Below are positions 10,401 to 18,442 of a stretch of 25,576 nt of DNA, piece by piece. The notes below the pieces were generated by a model, which was not told the origin of the DNA, did no database searches, and saw only the letters and a program-made list of their open reading frames with translations. The position numbers and the translations under genes are program-made. This DNA comes from Gnetum montanum (lineage: Eukaryota > Streptophyta > Gnetopsida > Gnetales > Gnetaceae), in the NCBI GenBank assembly GCA_015680685.1, contig MNCI01004632.1:37383-62958 (forward strand), read 5' to 3'. Positions within the stretch are counted from its first letter, which is position 1, and every line of letters begins with the position of its first letter.

Positions 10401-13400
10401 GTCAGGGGAGTTTGCTCAAAAGGTGGCACACCCTTCATCGGGTCTAACAAAGGAGTAAGAACTTTTGTAATTGTTGTCTTCATTAAATGTTGTATGTCTT
10501 TTATGTTTTTCTTGAGTTTGGTCTATGGATACAATATATCTAATACTGGCATACAATTGTTTTTAAATCTACGGTTATTTGAAAGTCAGAATTAGGATTT
10601 GCATTCTTTGCTTCAGATTTAAGCAGAATTGAGTTTCTGGTTGGGCAAAGTAACTAGCTTTTCAAGATAGAATGCCTATAGGTTCATTCTGGATGGGTGG
10701 TGAGTCATTTAATACAACCTAAAATCATAATAATTTTTTCTGCTAATATCTGGGCTTGGGCCAAACATATGCCATAACCATTAAAAGACTTGTGTTTATG
10801 TCATCTGTTTAGTGAACTTGGTTGTTATTTTTAGGAATAGTCTTCTAAGTTATGACAAAACCCTATTGATGTATTTATTTTTAATGATTAGTAAAAAATC
10901 ATTTTATAGGGACAAGGCTAGGAGGAGGAGGATGCTAATGAGTAAAAAGTCATGTAAGGAATCTTGATGGTGGAAGTCCATAGTAAGTTGATGAGCCAAT
11001 GACTTTACCCTCAGTGTCCTTAAGGGTAGTTGTGATCTTCTCGTTCATTGCCTTCCAACTTAGTCAACCTTGTAGGCCAAATTTGTCAAGGCCTTCTTGG
11101 TTCTTAATAGGCTTGCACTAGGAGCTCGATAATGCCAAAAGGTTCTGCTTTGCCTTCAACATTCTTGGGTTCCTTCCTTCCTTTGTTGTGGATCATTATT
11201 ATGCTCCTTTGCATTTTATCTCTACTGCCACTCACTTTCCATATTTGCAACAGTGTGTTGCAATGCCTTAATTTGGGCCACAAATGTCTTGTGTGTTGTG
11301 CTTAAGACTCAAAACTAAAAAATAAATTCACTCATGCAATTGTTGACAGTAGACAAATATGAAATAAGAGATAAAGTTTTACATGGAAAAACTCCTTAAT
11401 GTAAAGGGAAACAACCATGGGAAAGGAGTCAGATCGTATTTTTCTGGAGAAGTGAATTTCTTGCTACATCTATTACCTCTCTCCTTCTCATTTGAATAGC
11501 CTTCAGCCCCATCATTTTAGGCATTCAATTAATGGATTACATCAGTCAGGTCTGATAGTTAAGGATACTTATAAGCCTAATTGAATATTGGTGACTAACA
11601 CTTAATTAATTATATCTCTTCAATCTTACTAACTTAAACACATATAAAAAAAATAATAACCAGTTACAAATTTCTTGATTGGAGATTAAGGAGAGAGAGA
11701 ATCAAGGAATAGATTTTACTTCACTATCACAACATTGTGCACTTGGCCCATCATGTACATAATAACACACTAGCATATCTCCTGCCTCAGGGCCTTTACT
11801 ATGTGCATCAGCTATTTGTGCTAGGAGAAGCCATGATTTGGGTATTGATGTGTAATCTTCATGTATCTGTTGATGGCTTTGTCCGTAGGTTCATGAGACG
11901 TTTGCTGCCATGCGGCCAACTTCTTTATGATTTTGGTGATGCAGACATAGGTTGGAAATTTGGCTTAAAACACTCTAACCATATCCACCCACAATTGAAT
12001 TGATCTAGGAGGCAAGGATTTGTACTAGGTTTTAGAATGCTCAGTAAAGGTGCGAGGAACAATTGCAACTTCTGCCAATTACTCATGATCCCCTGCAGGT
12101 TGCAAGCATCATCAAACATCTACAAATAGAGTTGAGGGTCATCATTGGTATGTTCCCGGTAGAATGGGACATTTGCCATGTTGATAAGCTTAATTCAGCT
12201 TGTATAAATGTACTGCCTCAGAATGTAGACAACCTAGAGAGGGAGATACTGGAATTAGGAAAGAGGCTTGCTGCCACTAGAACTTCCTTCCTCTTCATAA
12301 TTATGTTCCCAGAGACCCTTGTGGGAGATCTTCTTCTTACCCTCTGTGTTTGAATTGGGCTTCTCCTCATTGTTGGAGTTACCAACCCGAAAGGTCTTTC
12401 ATTGTTCATCTTCCTCCTAAGCCAAGCGATCGTGAAGCTTTTGCCTTTGATGAGGTTCATACTCTTCTCATTGGACTCCAAGGACTCATAAAATTGCAAA
12501 TCATCAAGGAGACCTAGGTTAGTCAAGGTCTTAAGGAGACCCGCTTGAGCAGCTTCTGTCAAGATCAAACTGAAATATAAATATGTTTTAAAAAGTTTAA
12601 GCTTAAATCTGGTAATCGAAGGAGTCTTTAAAAAATGAGGCAGAAAATTTGCTGTAAATCATTTTAAATGCGAAGTGAGCAGACCCATCACCAAAACACA
12701 TTGTTGTTTTCTGCCAAATCAGTTGTATGGATTTTTACCTGTTTACCACTAAATGAAATGTGACTCACTGCATCGAAATGCATGAGTTGTTATTTAAGGT
12801 GTGGATATGAATGTTTTCTAGCAAATGAAATGTTGAGAATGCACTTTATAAAAGTCACCCCTTTATTCACTTGAGCCTAGCTCTCAATAAGAAAACTAAC
12901 AGATTGTTGATCTCTCTCTCTCTCTATTTCATTCATACATGCTTGTAGATCTATTCAGCATTCTGCATGGTAAAGTTTGTGATTTCCATTCATAAGTTGA
13001 AGTTTTCATTTTGCACGAACGACAATGTATTGTACATGGGTTTTTTTGTTTTTTTTTTCAATTCATATAAATAGTGTTTCCTGTTGTCCACAGCTGCAAG
13101 GTTTTTTCAATTTGTGAATTGCAAAGTGGTTGTACATTTATTGTTGGATGGGCTAAACACACTTTGATGGTCCTTAAAATATGAATCCAAAAGTAGCTTT
13201 ATTAAGTGTGAGATACTGTTTTAAAACTGTTTATTTAACCAGTAATAGATGAAAATTAGAGAATTCATTATGTTCAGTTGTAAACTTGGTAATTGATATA
13301 CACAACTTCATTAAGAATGTATGACCGAAATCAGTTCAAGCCCATATTGTCAACAGGAACAGAAACTCTGGGTTTGTGATGTAATACAAAGTAGTCATGC

Positions 13401-16400
13401 TATTTAATAATTGTTAATCAGGTACATTGTATGTGTCGAGGGTCGTGTTACCCGAAGACAGCTGAAGCTCATTATTGAGGGCACTGTTGTTGACGGTGTT
13501 CACTGTGCTCCTGTATCAGTTGAGCTGTTGGGAAAAGATGAAAATAAAGAGAGACTCCGGATTGTTGTAAGTATTCTTAACTATTTTAAAGCTCTGTATG
13601 CTGATGGCTTACCAAAATAGTTTTATTTAATATTGCAGCTATATATTCATTCAGAATAATAGGAACGATAAGTTTTTTTTTTGTGAAAAACTATTAAAGA
13701 TTTTGGTAGCCTATTTCTAATTTTAATTTGTTTACACTGTCTGCTCAACCTATTATGATTATTATTTTATAAAGTTAGGTGTCATGTAATTATTATCACC
13801 AGTGTTTAAAAGGTTGCAAAACTAGGGCCCTTGTATTGCATCAGTTCAGCTTGTGATATAGTGAAAACAGTGAATATAATGGAGAGGCCAGATATATATT
13901 GATGCAATGAGTGTCAAGGAAAGGATGCTGTGTTGGTTGGTTGGATAGAGTGTTGGTCATTTCCCAGTTGCAGAAGGACAGGTGCTTCAGGAGTCCTCTG
14001 TTGCGACTTGGTGTGATAGATGTGAAAAGGACGACTGATGACACAGCTGCAGAGCCTGCTAGGATGTGTTTTGTGACTTGCAACTAGCAACAGTAGCAAA
14101 TAATGCTGTTGCTCATTGCACAGGACTGGAGGATACACTTATTGACTAAGTGTCCATGTTTCACATTTTTTATGTGTAGGAGAACAGGCACATGTACCCA
14201 AACAAGTTTGACAGTGAGAGGTGTTCTTTAGGGCATGCAGGTTGGGTGCAAATTAAAAACTATAGTATCAACATCCTTTGTCAAATTATCCAAATTTGTT
14301 TGAAAAACAAGTTTTGTCAACCATAACGATAAAATAAAACAGTAGCATGACACAATGCACAATAATAATATTACAGTGGGGCCTTTTTTTTCCACATGTG
14401 GTTTTTTTGGGGGCCCTAGGTTTTGGGGGGGGGGGGGGGGGGGGGGGGGGGTGGGGGGGGGGGGTTGTGGTGAAGGGGGAGGAGGGGGGTCGGTGTATTG
14501 GTGTGTGGTTTGTTAGAACCCAAAACAATTTGAATATACCTACATCCCAAGACATATAGCTAGTATAAAAAAAATATACATGAACATAATGAAAATTATA
14601 CAGGAACATAATCATGCTTCAGGTGTGACTCAAACAAGTAACTTCTTGCCTGCAACTCTTTGTTAGATAATGAACTAATCATTGCAACCCTTTATGGTGT
14701 GGAATGTTGGCCTATCAAAAAAGGATTAGGCTCAATGCATACATGTAACAACAATGTGAATGCTAAGGTGGATGTTGGGTGTGACCAGAATGATTAAATT
14801 AACTCTGTTATTAGAGCAAGTTTAAGAGTAGCACTCTTAGATGAGAAGATTAAGGAAAATCATATTAGATAGTTTGGTCATGTATTAAGACGATTAGAGA
14901 ATGCACTTAATAGAAGAAGTTGCTTTATTAAAGTCAACGGGAAACAATGAAAAGGGAGATATGAACATACATGGTTTGCTAGTATAAAGAAAGACATCCA
15001 AGGCTTGGGTGTTATTTTATTTAGATTTTAATAGAAGTGAATGATGGAAAAGCATTCATATAACGAACCCTATGTAGTTGGGATAAGGGTAGGATAATGA
15101 TGATCCAACCTGCATGCTCTTATTGTGTACTTACTCATTGTAGCTAGTACTTAACATAACTTTGCGTCAAATTAGTGTAATATAAACATGCACTTTGCAT
15201 TGTGCACTTGTATATGAGACTGAATACACGTTTTACACTCTTGACCTAGGACTATAAACCTGCAATCCTAGAGTGTGATTTGGGAGCATGCTTCTTGAGT
15301 TGTGGTGCTTTGGTGTTTGGTGGATGCTCAGATGATTAAGAGCTTCCCCAGTGATTGGGAACTATTTTTTAACTATATTTTTTTCGTAGAGGTATTTTTA
15401 TTTTAGGTTTAATTGTCATCAAAAATATTTGGAAGGCTTGGGAATTTTCTTAGTGATTTATCAAACTTTCTTCAAATTAAAGTTTTGCACACATGCATAG
15501 TGTCTTATCTCCTTGGTGGATTATGAACGATGGGCTATCAAACACCCATGACTTTGTAGTATATAGCACAAGCTTGATATTGGTTCAATTTGAGCTTTTC
15601 AAATATATAATCAATGGATTACCTGATATGAATGCCTTTAAGGAATTTTACATTTTTTAGTTTAATTAAAAGTTTGGATAGTGTTGGAGATTGAAGGCTT
15701 AGACAATGATTTGCTTAGGTTTTGTTGGATTAATGGCTATCATGTTTTGCTATTTAACCTTAGCATGCATCTATGGTAATCAGTGTGGAGAATACTATTT
15801 GGCTTGGATTCAATTAGATATAGGGAGTTATTAGTAAGGTATTGCTCGGTTGGTTAGAGCATGTGACTTGTGGTTTGCAAGTCACAAGTTTGATTTTGAT
15901 GGGTATGCTGATCTGACATACTCTTATGCTCTACTTAACTTCCATGAAAGTTTGTGTTCGCTCTATGTTCTGGGGGTACATATAGTCATTTAGTTTTAGT
16001 TTTTATACATCTCCCCTCCCCCACCTCTTTCCCAAAAAGGAAAAAAAAATAGCAAACCAAGTGGATAGGGGAAGTTAATAACTCTTTACAACTTTAGAAT
16101 AAAAGAATTCAAAATATTTTAAAATCACCCAATTGTTAAATGGCTAAGCTTTTTCACTGGTATTTCATTCACTAAGGTTTTAGTGATTAGAGTTTGCTGC
16201 TCTAATTTGGGTAATGATGACCCAAGATGTTTCCTATAAGATATGACAGATTCTTTTATTTATTGGTTATTGAAGGTTATTTCCAAGTTTTTAGCAATTC
16301 CTTCAAGAAGTTTTATTTGGTAACACCCCTTAAGATATGACAAATTCTTTTATTTATTGGTTATTGAAGGTTATTTCCAAGTTTTTAGCAATTCCTTCAA

Positions 16401-18442
16401 GAAGTTTTATTTGGTAACACCCCTCAACTTCAGCATTCTTCACAACTTGCTTAGAGTTGCCAATGTCCTCTTATTCTTCTTCATACTACTTGCAAATTTT
16501 ATTGTAATGTGATGTTTCCTTAAGATGTTGCTATTTTTCTTCCATTATGCTTTGAAACAATCTTTTGATAACTATCCAATGTAGATTCACATATAACATC
16601 ACACCACATATGAACTTGGTGTATACATAATGAATATAAAATTCAAACTTAATGTTGAAAAAGTAGGTTGCATAAGGGTAGAAAATAAAAATTAATCAAT
16701 TAAGAAGGTCACTATGAATCTTATAAAATGTTTTTTATGCTTCATATATTAGAGCATTTTTTTTAAAAAAATAAAATTTGATGACGTAATATAAAGGGCC
16801 ATGCCCTTTCAAGAAACAAAATTGGAAGTATTTGATAGGTGGATGTAATGAATAATAGCCCCAAATACTCATTAAAAATGTTGTGTTTTCAATGTCCTAT
16901 GTCAAATTTGTTTGGCCCTCTGATGTACAACTGGGCACTTGTGAAATCTTATAAGTAAGAGGCCATATACCTATTGTAATAGAGAGATTTTTGGAGATTT
17001 GAACCACTCACATTACTCACAGTTTACTTTCATTTACTCATGTTTCTTACCCAAAACCGCTCACATAAACTCTCATTGTATTTACTCTTAATCCATCTGC
17101 TGCCCAAATTCTAACACTTAGTAGTATTTCCACCCCTTTAAATGCGGGCATTTACAGAATACCTCCAATGTGGTTGCCAAAGCTTAGAGTGAACCTTCAA
17201 TAGGCCATGGACTTGGATCTAACAACCGATGAGAATGTCTTTGAGTTGAAATTATAAACAAGGTGTACTATAACATTTTTGTTGTATGTAAACCCTGGGG
17301 TTTCTTTGAAGGGAGACTATAGTGGCTCTTCTGTTTGCTTATATTGTATTTCTCTGAATTTGTTGTATGTGTATGCATATTAATCATGTCCCAAATAACT
17401 ATCTATTTGAGCTATCATCAATTCATCATCAACCTCTCATCTCTTGGACATTTCAAAGTTTTACATGTGTTTTCTTGTGTGCCTGAAATTTATAGTTGTA
17501 GATGTATCTATGCATGGGACACACTTCAAATATTAACAATTATTATTTAGAAATTCTCAACTTCCTAGTGTTTCCTTGTTAATTTGTAAATTGCAGGCCC
17601 TGGGAATTCTGCAGTGGTGAATTGTGATTAAAAAATTGGAAGTGTTTTTTTGTTTTTAATTTCTTCTCAAAAAACAAGCATGAGCAGCGCTGCCTTGATA
17701 TAAAACAAATAAAAGCAGTCACTTGCTGCTCTGTTGCACTGTGTCACTGCACCCTGTACCACTTTGTGACCACTTCACTACTTTGTTGCTTCTAGCATTA
17801 ATCTGTTGCTCTGCTGCCCTTATTACTGATCTATGACTATTAGCACAACTCTGGTGCTCTGGGCATTGTTTGTGCAGAATCTGTTTCAAATGCTACTACC
17901 CCAATTTTACTAATCTGTTGTTGATACTGCATCATTTGGACTGATGGCAAGGATGAACATTGAAGTTCTGGGTGATGAGCCTTTTTGGTGCTGATGCTGC
18001 ATCTTTTTCTGCTCTAGCAGATCAGCATAACTCTTTCTTCTCTGTTTTCTATAATTCTACTTCTTTTTCTTTTGCATTCAAATTTCTATTTTCAGAAATG
18101 GTAAAGCTCCAAGTTGTAACATGGGCTAAGAGTCAGGGGAAATAGAGCACTTGAAAAATTAGCGTTTAAAATATTTATCTTGATTTTAGAAAATTACCTT
18201 TTTTGACTTCTTCTAGATGTCCGTGAAGAGACAAGAATACTGCCATCTTTCTAGTAGCTATTGCAACTGTGATTAAAGGCTTATCTTATTTTCAAAATAA
18301 AGTTAAAAGAAATAAACACATTCACCCTCAATATTAGTACATGGAATGTAGGTTTTGAAGGTTACTAACTGGATACATCATGCAGGTATCTGAAGGAAGG
18401 AATCATGAAGTCAGACATTTGGTTGGAAATGCTGGAGTCAAG
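6959..18442 (+). CDS. SVR1: Plastid-type RNA pseudouridine synthase, RsuA/RluB family (SVR1-like), 3' end missing
   Basis: Spliced coding sequence of eight exons: 6959-7406, 9140-9219, 9737-9837, 9967-10039, 10224-10317, 10406-10454, 13422-13566, 18386-18442. Together they give 1047 nt, 349 codons, no internal stop, and every border is GT/AG. The enzyme isomerises uridine to pseudouridine in rRNA. Arabidopsis SVR1 acts in chloroplast rRNA maturation and translation. Visible parts, numbered from the ATG at 6959: a Ser/Arg-rich, acid-poor N-terminus (about 1-70) like a chloroplast transit peptide; a linker with an acidic patch near 97-106; an S4 RNA-binding domain from RLSKILAAAG (140) to about 193; NKPKGY at 206-211; GRLDVATSGL at 250-259 with presumed catalytic Asp253; and EGRNHEVRHL at 333-342. 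The frame ends on a complete codon (Lys349) at a GT donor. The usual terminal segment of a few dozen residues (LKRxRIG type) is absent and must lie past the window. The family assignment is firm; the SVR1 orthology is inference from residue-by-residue similarity recalled from the family. Confidence 0.93.
7407..9139 (+). other. Intron 1 (1733 bp)
   Basis: Phase 1 intron, GTATCT...TGCAG. AT-rich with T runs. No protein-coding frame of note. The only recognisable insertion is a tRNA-like fragment near 8738-8766. Open frames crossing the exon 2 border are read-through of the exon into the intron. Confidence 0.85.
8735..8770 (+). repeat. tRNA A-box-like fragment, possible SINE remnant
   Basis: CCTTGGCTCAATGGTTAGAG (about 8742-8761) is an excellent match to a tRNA A box (TRGCNNAGTNG, then TTAGAGC). 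No acceptable B box at the right distance and no cloverleaf was found, so this is not a working tRNA gene. A decayed SINE 5' end is the likeliest explanation. Confidence 0.35.
9140..9219 (+). CDS. SVR1: Exon 2: S4 RNA-binding domain
   Basis: The acceptor is TGGATGCAG/TG and the donor CAG/GTGAAA. Joined to exon 1 it reads GVSSRRGSEEYIFAGRV and then AVNGMTCSTPQ, the core of an S4 domain (SRRxxExxIxxGxVxVNG). 80 nt, ends in phase 0. Confidence 0.93.
9220..9736 (+). other. Intron 2 (517 bp)
   Basis: Phase 0 intron, GTGAAA...GTCCAG. T-rich, with no insertion recognised. Introns 3, 4 and 5 (9838-9966, 10040-10223, 10318-10405; 129, 184 and 88 bp) are likewise free of recognisable elements. Confidence 0.85.
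9737..9837 (+). CDS. SVR1: Exon 3: S4/catalytic domain junction and KPKG motif
   Basis: The acceptor is GTCCAG/ATT and the donor AAAGG/GTGAGC. It encodes ILVDPFKDTIHVDGISLPRK and then LPPKLYFAVNKPKG. VDP...I.VDG closes the S4 domain, and NKPKG opens the pseudouridine synthase fold. 101 nt, ends in phase 2. The donor itself makes a TGA in frame (GGG TGA), so retention of the 129-bp intron would stop translation at once. Confidence 0.92.
9967..10039 (+). CDS. SVR1: Exon 4: pseudouridine synthase, GYICSSGE segment
   Basis: The acceptor is AGACAG/AT and the donor TGG/GTATGT. It completes Gly210 and reads YICSSGEDTSKSVLSLLDPY then MKIW. It matches the segment between KPKG and the catalytic motif in plant members. 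73 nt, ends in phase 0. Confidence 0.9.
10224..10317 (+). CDS. SVR1: Exon 5: catalytic GRLD motif
   Basis: The acceptor is TTTTAG/CGT and the donor GATG/GTACTA. It encodes RQRNPGLPKPRLFTVGRLDV then ATSGLILITNDG. GRLDxxTxGL is the signature of the RsuA/RluB/RluE group, and its Asp (residue 253) is the catalytic nucleophile. 94 nt, ends in phase 1. Confidence 0.95.
10406..10454 (+). CDS. SVR1: Exon 6: micro-exon, FAQKVAHPSSGLTKE
   Basis: The acceptor is CTCGTCAG/GG and the donor AAGGA/GTAAGA. At 49 nt it restores the frame between exons 5 and 7 and encodes the conserved EFAQKVAHPSSGLTKE, homologous to bacterial LxHPsxxxxKEY. Ends in phase 2. The intron before it is only 88 bp. Confidence 0.9.
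10455..13421 (+). other. Intron 6 (2967 bp) with antisense retroelement remnant
   Basis: Phase 2 intron, GTAAGA...AATCAG. The central part, roughly 10900-12570, has fewer T runs than the flanks and carries minus-strand gag-like coding remnants, so an LTR element probably inserted here in antisense orientation and decayed. Its ends could not be delimited. A short (TC)n microsatellite lies at about 12910-12925. Confidence 0.75.
11925..12568 (-). pseudogene. Gypsy-type gag remnant, antisense within intron 6
   Basis: On the minus strand a frame from 12179 reads MANVPFYREHTNDDPQLYL, then a TAG, then MFDDACNLQGIMSNWQKLQL and FLAPLLSILKP to about 11925. The pattern PFxG/R..ED/DPQ(L)..(W)MFE/DDAC.LQGI....KL.LF...L is that of the retrotransposon gag domain of plant Gypsy elements. 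The stop sits where Trp is usual and is explained by a G-to-A change of TGG. Upstream on the same strand (12568-12218) is another 116-codon open frame in a different register, perhaps the gag N-terminus after a frameshift, but without a motif. Non-functional. Confidence 0.5.
13422..13566 (+). CDS. SVR1: Exon 7: central catalytic domain
   Basis: The acceptor is TTAATCAG/GTAC and the donor GTT/GTAAGT. It completes Glu282 and encodes YIVCVEGRVTRRQLKLIIEG followed by TVVDGVHCAPVSVELLGK and DENKERLRIV. This is the usual segment from KEY to the RLRIVV strand. 145 nt, ends in phase 0. Confidence 0.93.
14425..14464 (+). repeat. Guanine homopolymer run, G27-T-G12
   Basis: Twenty-seven consecutive G (14425-14451), one T, then twelve G (14453-14464). 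It has potential to form G-quadruplexes in the pre-mRNA (sense strand is G). It lies at the edge of a dispersed repeat whose other copy (6221) also opens with a G/A-rich block, but that copy has runs of at most six G, so the run expanded here. The exact length is uncertain in any assembly. Confidence 0.9.
14471..14680. repeat. Dispersed repeat, copy B (related to 6221-6570)
   Basis: It has a purine block at 14475-14489, then the stretch TGTTAGAACCCAAAACAATT and TACATCCCAAGACATAT shared in diverged form with 6411-6460. The end, about 14622-14680 (GTGTGACTCAAACAAG ... TAATGAACTAATC), read on the minus strand resembles decayed tRNA B and A boxes in that order. It abuts the LINE fragment. Class unresolved. 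Confidence 0.35.
14681..15104 (+). mobile_element. LINE (L1-type) 3' end, reverse transcriptase C-terminal remnant
   Basis: Three decayed frames together spell the well-known C-terminal part of plant L1-type ORF2 proteins. IATLYGVECWPIKK (from 14681) corresponds to LYGxECWPxK; M-stop-MLRWMLGVTRMIK (14754-14798) to MRMLRWMxGxTRxDK; DEKIKENHIR-stop-FGHVLRR (14840-14892) to EKMRENRLRWFGHVxRR; and GRYEHTWFASIKKDIQGLGV (about 14960-15010) to GRPKKTWxExVKKDLxxL. The stops are explained by CGA-to-TGA and TGG-to-TAG transitions. The end, TATGTAGTTGGGATAAGG then a short TGA/TAA-rich tail, is also LINE-like. A 5'-truncated, dead insertion in the sense orientation of the host gene. Confidence 0.75.
15105..15837. 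other. Intron 7 stretch without recognised content
   Basis: AT-rich sequence; no open frame, repeat or RNA motif that I could support. Confidence 0.5.
15838..16049 (+). mobile_element. tRNA-derived SINE, copy 2
   Basis: The head is tRNA-like: GCTCGGTTGGTTAGAGC (about 15844-15860) as A box, an anticodon-arm-like palindrome GTGACTTG...CAAGTCAC, and AGTTTGATTTTGAT as a B box with C-to-T decay of GTTCGATTC. The 3' domain (about 15932-16000) matches SINE copy 1 at 5527-5590, especially GCTCTATGT, GGGGTACATATA and TAGTTTTAGTT. It ends in a C/T-rich stretch and a nine-base A tract (16041-16049). Sense orientation to the host gene. Target-site duplication not identified. Confidence 0.65.
16237..16424 (+). 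repeat. 94-bp tandem duplication (two copies)
   Basis: 16237-16330 and 16331-16424 are the same 94-base unit, starting TAAGATATGACA and ending GGTAACACCCCT. I find a single difference (GACAGATTC against GACAAATTC). No gap between the copies. Its near identity beside heavily mutated neighbours marks it as recent. Confidence 0.93.
16425..18385. other. Intron 7, 3' part; nothing recognised
   Basis: AT-rich with several short open frames that lack motifs or homology I recognise. About 17700-17830 is enriched in TGCT/CTGC and CACT words but shows no regular repeat unit. Confidence 0.5.
18386..18442 (+). CDS. SVR1: Exon 8: EGRNHEVR motif; last coding exon inside the window
   Basis: The acceptor is CATGCAG/GTA and the donor AAG/GTATGT. 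It encodes VSEGRNHEVRHLVGNAGVK, the third conserved motif of the family (EGRxxQ/EVRxM/L), which lines the active site. 57 nt, phase 0 at both ends. A consensus donor follows, so the protein does not end here. Confidence 0.92.

Larger units (their letters stand above)
13567..18385 (+). other. Intron 7 (4819 bp), rich in mobile-element remnants
   Basis: Phase 0 intron, GTAAGT...TGCAG. From 5' to 3' it holds unidentified sequence (13567-14400), a G-run region (14425-14464), a dispersed repeat with tRNA-like end (14471-14680), a LINE 3' fragment (14681-15104), unidentified AT-rich DNA, a SINE (15838-16049), a 94-bp tandem duplication (16237-16424) and about 2 kb with nothing recognised (16425-18385). 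Confidence 0.8.

Noticed and set aside
12910-12925. (TC)n tract as a core promoter element
   Set aside because: Short dinucleotide microsatellite in the middle of intron 6 with no gene start nearby; recorded only as a microsatellite.
14286-14615. Pro-rich (minus) and Gly-rich (+) open frames over the G run
   Set aside because: Created by the homopolymer G/C tract and its flanks. No conserved sequence; not a gene.
15844-15905. Possible functional tRNA gene
   Set aside because: A and B boxes and an anticodon-like stem are visible, but the acceptor stem does not pair and the sequence continues into a SINE tail and A tract shared with 5437-5640.
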